A stretch of DNA of 10,000 nt, from positions 1-10,000 of the forward strand of contig JAIWOL010000073.1 in assembly GCA_020216925.1 (NCBI GenBank), in the 5' to 3' direction. Both the position numbers and the translations under genes were made by a program. Source of the stretch: Thiobacillus sp. GTDB taxonomy: Bacteria > Pseudomonadota > Gammaproteobacteria > Burkholderiales > Thiobacillaceae. Below are positions 6,281-10,000 of this stretch, in pieces. Below the pieces are notes generated by a model that made no database searches, was not told the DNA's origin, and saw nothing but the letters and a program-made list of their open reading frames with translations. Numbering within the stretch: position 1 is the stretch's first letter; each line of letters starts with the position of its first letter.

Positions 6281-8626
6281 ATGCGATTCCATCTCATCGC
6301 GTTCTGTCTGGGGATTTTTCTGCTGCAACTTCAGGCCAGCCTGCCGCCGGCGCGCGCGCTGGCACTGTTGCCGCTGCTGGCGCTGGTTTTCCTGTTGCCG
6401 ACGGGCACGGCCTGGCAGCGTTTGGCGCGCGCCGCAGGCGTGGCCGTGTTCGCGGCGGCGCTGGGATTTGCCTGGGCGGCCTGGCGTGCCGATGTGCGGC
6501 TCGCCGAACGTCTGCCGTTGCATTGGCAGGGGGTGGATATCGGGCTGGTGGGTGTGGTGGTCGACCTGCCGCAGTCGAGTGCGCGCGGTGAACGTGTCCT
6601 GCTGAAGGTGGAACGAGTGCTCACGCCGGGGGTGCCGAATCCCGGACGGGTGCAGCTGACGCGCTATGTGGCGCGTGATGGGCGGCGTCCCCCTGCGTTC
6701 CGGGCCGGCGAACGCTGGCAACTCACGGCGCGGCTGAAACGCCCCTCTGGCACGCACAACCCGCACGGCTTCGATCTCGAAGCCTGGATGCTGGAGCGCG
6801 GCATCGGCGCTACGGGCTATGTGCGTGAAACCCCTGTTCCTGTGCGGCTCGACTCGCGTGCCGCCACGCCGGCTGCCTGGATTGCTGTGGCCCGCCAGGC
6901 AATCCGCGACCGGATCTTCGCCACCCTGGGCGACGCGCCGTACGCGGGGGTGATCGCCGCGTTGACCGTCGGTGACCAGCAGAGCATTCCGCACGTTCAG
7001 TGGCGGGCCTTTACCCGCACCGGCGTGAATCATCTGCTGAGCATTTCCGGCCTGCACGTCACCATGATCGCGGCGCTGGGCGGATGGGGCGTGATGATGA
7101 TCTGGCGACGCTGGCCGCGGGCGGTGGCGCGCTGGCCGGCGCGCCAGGCTGGCCTCGTGGCGGCGGTCGGCGCGGCGATTGCCTATGCCCTGCTGGCGGG
7201 GTTTCAGGTGCCGGCGCAACGCACCCTGTTCATGCTGATGGTGCTGGCAGCGGCGTTCTGGGGCCGGCGCGAGGCGCGGCCGTTTTCCGCCCTGATCATG
7301 GCCATGGCCGGGGTGCTGCTGATCGACCCCTGGGCTGTGTTGTCCGCCGGGTTCTGGCTGTCGTTCGGCGCCATCGCGGCCATTCTGTGGGTGACATTCG
7401 GTCGCGTCGCCGCGCCGCACAAACTGCGTGGATGGGTAATGGCGCAGGCCGCGGTGACGCTCGCGCTTGCCCCCGCGCTGTGGGCGCTGTTCCAGCAGGT
7501 TTCGCTGATTTCGCCGCTGGCCAATGCCGTGGCCATTCCCCTGGTGAGCTGGGGCGTGACGCCGCTGGCCTTGCTGGGTGTGCTCGTGCCGCAGCTGTGG
7601 CACCTCGCCGCCGGCCTGATGGCGTGGCTGGGAGAGGCGTTGCTGTGGGCGAGCGCCTTGCCTTGGGCGACCCTGAGTCGGCCCGCCCCGGGCGCGCTGG
7701 CAACCGGCCTTGCGCTCGCCGGCGCAGTCTGGATGCTGATGCCGCGTGCATTTCCACTGCGGGGGCTGGCCTGGCTGCTGTGGCTGCCTCTGCTTTGGCC
7801 GCCCCAGGCGAGGCTTGCCTGGGGCGAATTTGCCGTCGAGGTCATCGACGTCGGCCAGGGGACATCGGTGCTGGTGCGCACTGCGCGCCATGCGCTGCTC
7901 TATGACACCGGGCCGGCTTTTGCCGGGACGGATGCAGGCGAGCGCATCGTCGCGCCGTATCTGCGCGCATCCGGCGTGGGCAGGCTCGATGGCGTGATCG
8001 TCTCGCACGACGACAACGACCACAGCGGCGGTCTGGCGTCGGTCTTGCGCGACGTGCCGACGGGCTGGCTGTTGCACGCCTTGCCGGTTGGCAGTGCGCA
8101 CCTTTCGGCCGCCCCCGCGCCGCGACGCTGCTGGCGTGGGCAACGCTGGCAATGGGACGGCATCGATTTCGATATTCTCAACCCGCCTGCGCACGCCTGG
8201 CAGGAGGCAGGCAGCGCGCGCCGGGATAACGATTTCAGTTGCGTATTGCGGGTGAGCCGGGGAGCGCAGTCGTTCCTCATCACTGGCGATGCCGAGCGCC
8301 GCGGCGAGCTCGAACTGCTGGAATCCGGCCAGTCATTGGCTGCTGCGGTACTGGTGGCCGGTCATCATGGCAGCCGGACATCATCCCTGGACGAATTCGT
8401 GAAGCAGGTGTCGCCAGGCTGGGTGGTGTACACCATGGGCTACCGCAACCGCTTCGGCCACCCCCACGCCGAAGTGGTGGCACGTTTCCGCGAAGCCGGC
8501 AGCGTGCAGTTGCGCAGCGATCGCGATGGCCTGGTGCGCTTCCGGTTTGGTGAAGGCGGGGTGGACGTCGCACAATACCGGCGAGTCCAACGCCGTTACT
8601 GGCAAACTGCCTATGACCATGAATGA
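6281..8626 (+). CDS. comEC: DNA internalization competence protein ComEC/Rec2
   Basis: A 781-residue polytopic inner-membrane protein forming the channel that brings one strand of transforming DNA into the cytoplasm. Domain order: hydrophobic N-terminal helices (about 1-70), a soluble DUF4131/OB-like part (about 75-190), the competence membrane domain with the hallmark GVNHLLSISGLHVT (248-261) and many helices to about 505, then a metallo-beta-lactamase-like domain from about 519 (VEVIDVGQGTS). That domain keeps the metal-site pattern SHDDNDHSGG (H576, D578, D580, H581), D670 in ITGDAE and GHHGS (694-698), so a nuclease role on the non-transported strand is plausible, as proposed for the family. 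Length matches B. subtilis ComEC (776). It starts ten bases after lolD with no clear ribosome binding site, and overlaps relA at its 3' end. A partner, ComEA, is encoded at 563-832. Confidence 0.95.
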   Translation: MRFHLIAFCLGIFLLQLQASLPPARALALLPLLALVFLLPTGTAWQRLARAAGVAVFAAALGFAWAAWRADVRLAERLPLHWQGVDIGLVGVVVDLPQSSARGERVLLKVERVLTPGVPNPGRVQLTRYVARDGRRPPAFRAGERWQLTARLKRPSGTHNPHGFDLEAWMLERGIGATGYVRETPVPVRLDSRAATPAAWIAVARQAIRDRIFATLGDAPYAGVIAALTVGDQQSIPHVQWRAFTRTGVNHLLSISGLHVTMIAALGGWGVMMIWRRWPRAVARWPARQAGLVAAVGAAIAYALLAGFQVPAQRTLFMLMVLAAAFWGRREARPFSALIMAMAGVLLIDPWAVLSAGFWLSFGAIAAILWVTFGRVAAPHKLRGWVMAQAAVTLALAPALWALFQQVSLISPLANAVAIPLVSWGVTPLALLGVLVPQLWHLAAGLMAWLGEALLWASALPWATLSRPAPGALATGLALAGAVWMLMPRAFPLRGLAWLLWLPLLWPPQARLAWGEFAVEVIDVGQGTSVLVRTARHALLYDTGPAFAGTDAGERIVAPYLRASGVGRLDGVIVSHDDNDHSGGLASVLRDVPTGWLLHALPVGSAHLSAAPAPRRCWRGQRWQWDGIDFDILNPPAHAWQEAGSARRDNDFSCVLRVSRGAQSFLITGDAERRGELELLESGQSLAAAVLVAGHHGSRTSSLDEFVKQVSPGWVVYTMGYRNRFGHPHAEVVARFREAGSVQLRSDRDGLVRFRFGEGGVDVAQYRRVQRRYWQTAYDHE

Positions 8627-10000
8627 CGCCGCTCGCCCGCGCTGCACCGAGACTGTCGATTACGAATCGGCCCGGCAACTGCTGGCGCGTGCGCTGCCCG
8701 TGGCCGAAAACGATGCACCCTGGCAGGCGCTGGAACAGGCCCATGCGACGCTCGGCGCGACGCCGGAATTTGCCCATGCCGTAGGCACGGCGCTGATCGT
8801 GGCCGAACTGCGCATCGGTGCCGATGCGGTTGCCGCCGCCCTGTTGCTCGGCTGCATCGGCGACGATCCCGTCCTCGATGCACGCCTGGGTGCTGCCGGA
8901 AAGCTGGCGCGTGGCGTGGTGGCGATGGCCCGCATCGAATCGCTGCTTGCCGGCGCCACCGACCGGCGCGTGGATCCGCATGCCCAGCTCGAAGCCCTGC
9001 GTCAGATGGTGCTCGCCATGGTCGAAGACATCAGGGTGGTGCTGCTGAAGCTGGCCGAGCGCACTCATGCGCTGCGCTGCGCTGCGCAACTGGACGAAGC
9101 CAGCCAGAGAGCGCTCGGCCAGCAGGCGCGCGAGCTCTTTGCGCCCTTGGCCAATCGCCTTGGCGTGTGGCAAATCAAATGGGAGATGGAAGACTGGGCG
9201 TTCCGCTATCTGGAGCCCGATACCTACAAGCGGATTGCCGCGCAGCTCGACGAAAAGCGCGCCGCCCGCCAGGCCTACATCGAGGGCATCATCGAACGCC
9301 TCCAGATCGAGTTGCGAGCGCATGGCATCGCGGGGGAAGTCAGCGGCCGGCCCAAGCACATCGCCAGCATCGTCAACAAGATGCGGCGCAAGCGGCTGAG
9401 CTTCGAACAGCTCTACGACATCCGCGCGGTGCGCGTGCTGGTGAAACACGAAATCGACTGCTACACCGTGCTGGGTATCGTGCACAACCTCTGGCAGCCG
9501 ATTCCCGGCGAGTTTGACGACTATATCTCCAAGCCCAAGAGCAACGATTACCGTTCGCTGCATACCGCCGTGATCGGCCCGGAGGAGCGGGCGCTCGAAG
9601 TGCAGATTCGCACATTCGACATGCACAATCAGGCGGAGCTGGGCGTGGCCGCCCACTGGCGCTACAAGGAAGGCGGCAAATCCGACGCGCAGTATGAAGA
9701 AAAGATTGCCTGGCTGCGCCGCATTCTGGAATGGAAGGACGATGTCGCCGACAGCGGCGAGTTTTCAGAGCAGTTCAAGACCGAACTCTTCCATGACCAG
9801 GTATATGTGCTGACGCCGCAGGGCCGCGTGGTGGCACTGGATCGCGGCGCGACGCCGGTCGATTTTGCCTACGCCCTGCATACCGATCTGGGCCATCGCT
9901 GCCGGGGCGCACGGGTGGATGGCGTGATGGTGCCGCTCAATACCGCGCTGGAAAACGGCCAGCGGGTTGAAATCATCACCGCCAAGGAAGGCGAACCCAG
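8619..10000 (+). CDS. relA: RelA-type (p)ppGpp synthetase, 3' end outside window
   Basis: The frame is open to the right edge, giving the first 460 residues of a RelA/SpoT protein (E. coli RelA has 744). RelA is bound by stalled ribosomes and makes (p)ppGpp from ATP and GTP/GDP in amino-acid starvation. The N-terminal hydrolase-like domain is degenerate: where active enzymes have the HD pair, this one reads LLLGCIGDD (75-83), with G78-C79 in place of His-Asp, so hydrolysis is unlikely. The synthetase domain is intact: GRPKHI (243-248), YDIRAVR (266-272), EFDD (298-301), KSNDYRSLHT and EVQIRT (327-332). EFDD instead of RxKD is the mark of monofunctional RelA-type synthetases. A TGS domain starts at about 393 (DQVYVLTP). 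I chose the ATG at 8619 because it gives the ATGAATGA overlap with comEC seen also at lolC/lolD; the in-frame ATG at 8613 is equally possible. Confidence 0.93.
   Translation, partial: MNDAARPRCTETVDYESARQLLARALPVAENDAPWQALEQAHATLGATPEFAHAVGTALIVAELRIGADAVAAALLLGCIGDDPVLDARLGAAGKLARGVVAMARIESLLAGATDRRVDPHAQLEALRQMVLAMVEDIRVVLLKLAERTHALRCAAQLDEASQRALGQQARELFAPLANRLGVWQIKWEMEDWAFRYLEPDTYKRIAAQLDEKRAARQAYIEGIIERLQIELRAHGIAGEVSGRPKHIASIVNKMRRKRLSFEQLYDIRAVRVLVKHEIDCYTVLGIVHNLWQPIPGEFDDYISKPKSNDYRSLHTAVIGPEERALEVQIRTFDMHNQAELGVAAHWRYKEGGKSDAQYEEKIAWLRRILEWKDDVADSGEFSEQFKTELFHDQVYVLTPQGRVVALDRGATPVDFAYALHTDLGHRCRGARVDGVMVPLNTALENGQRVEIITAKEGEP

Noticed and set aside
6161..8194. 677-codon open frame on the minus strand opposite comEC and the end of lolD
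   Set aside because: Composition is low-complexity Arg/Gln/His/Pro, with no hydrophobic core or motif. It crosses two real genes; long antisense frames are common in GC-rich DNA.
8280..9656. 458-codon minus-strand frame opposite comEC/relA
   Set aside because: It spans the junction of two clearly recognised plus-strand genes and has antisense-like composition.

Overview
The window looks like ordinary chromosome from a GC-rich betaproteobacterium. Gene content and order (rimO, an RpfE-type protein, lolC-lolD-comEC-relA, a short ComEA) resemble the Thiobacillus/Nitrosomonadales/Rhodocyclales side of the class. The genus cannot be fixed by reading alone. No rRNA, tRNA, CRISPR array, prophage or intact insertion sequence was seen.

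Layout. (1) Positions 1-252, minus strand: part of a DUF6065-like protein that runs off the left edge and seems to have lost its usual N-terminus. (2) Positions 253-562: about 310 bases without a convincing gene, less GC-rich than the rest, carrying several inverted repeats, two of them interlocked, and a 16-bp palindrome upstream of comEA. (3) 563-832: a small secreted ComEA-type DNA-binding protein, followed by a 13-bp stem-loop. (4) 932-1720: a ZIP-family divalent metal transporter, with a small membrane-protein gene antisense to its 3' end (1658-1870). (5) 1898-3232: rimO, the ribosomal protein S12 methylthiotransferase. (6) 3257-4252, minus strand: an RpfE-type protein, related by annotation to cofactor-independent phosphoglycerate mutases. 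(7) 4353 to the right edge, plus strand: a tight run lolC - lolD - comEC - relA. relA is cut by the right edge, so its open frame has no stop in the window.

How the genes work together. LolC and LolD form the inner-membrane ABC machine that releases outer-membrane lipoproteins to LolA. ComEA (periplasmic DNA receptor) and ComEC (inner-membrane DNA channel) are two core parts of natural transformation, encoded about 5.5 kb apart. RelA makes (p)ppGpp under amino-acid starvation; here the hydrolase HD motif is degenerate and the synthetase carries the EFDD signature of RelA-type enzymes. lolC/lolD and comEC/relA overlap through the same 8-base string, and lolD/comEC are only 10 bases apart, so lipoprotein export, DNA uptake and the stringent response probably share one transcript.

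I found no clearly novel multi-gene system. The items most worth a second look are the interlocked inverted repeats beside the truncated DUF6065 gene, the palindrome ahead of comEA, the hairpin with a TATAAT loop ahead of the ZIP gene, the antisense small membrane gene, and the coupled lolCD-comEC-relA unit.
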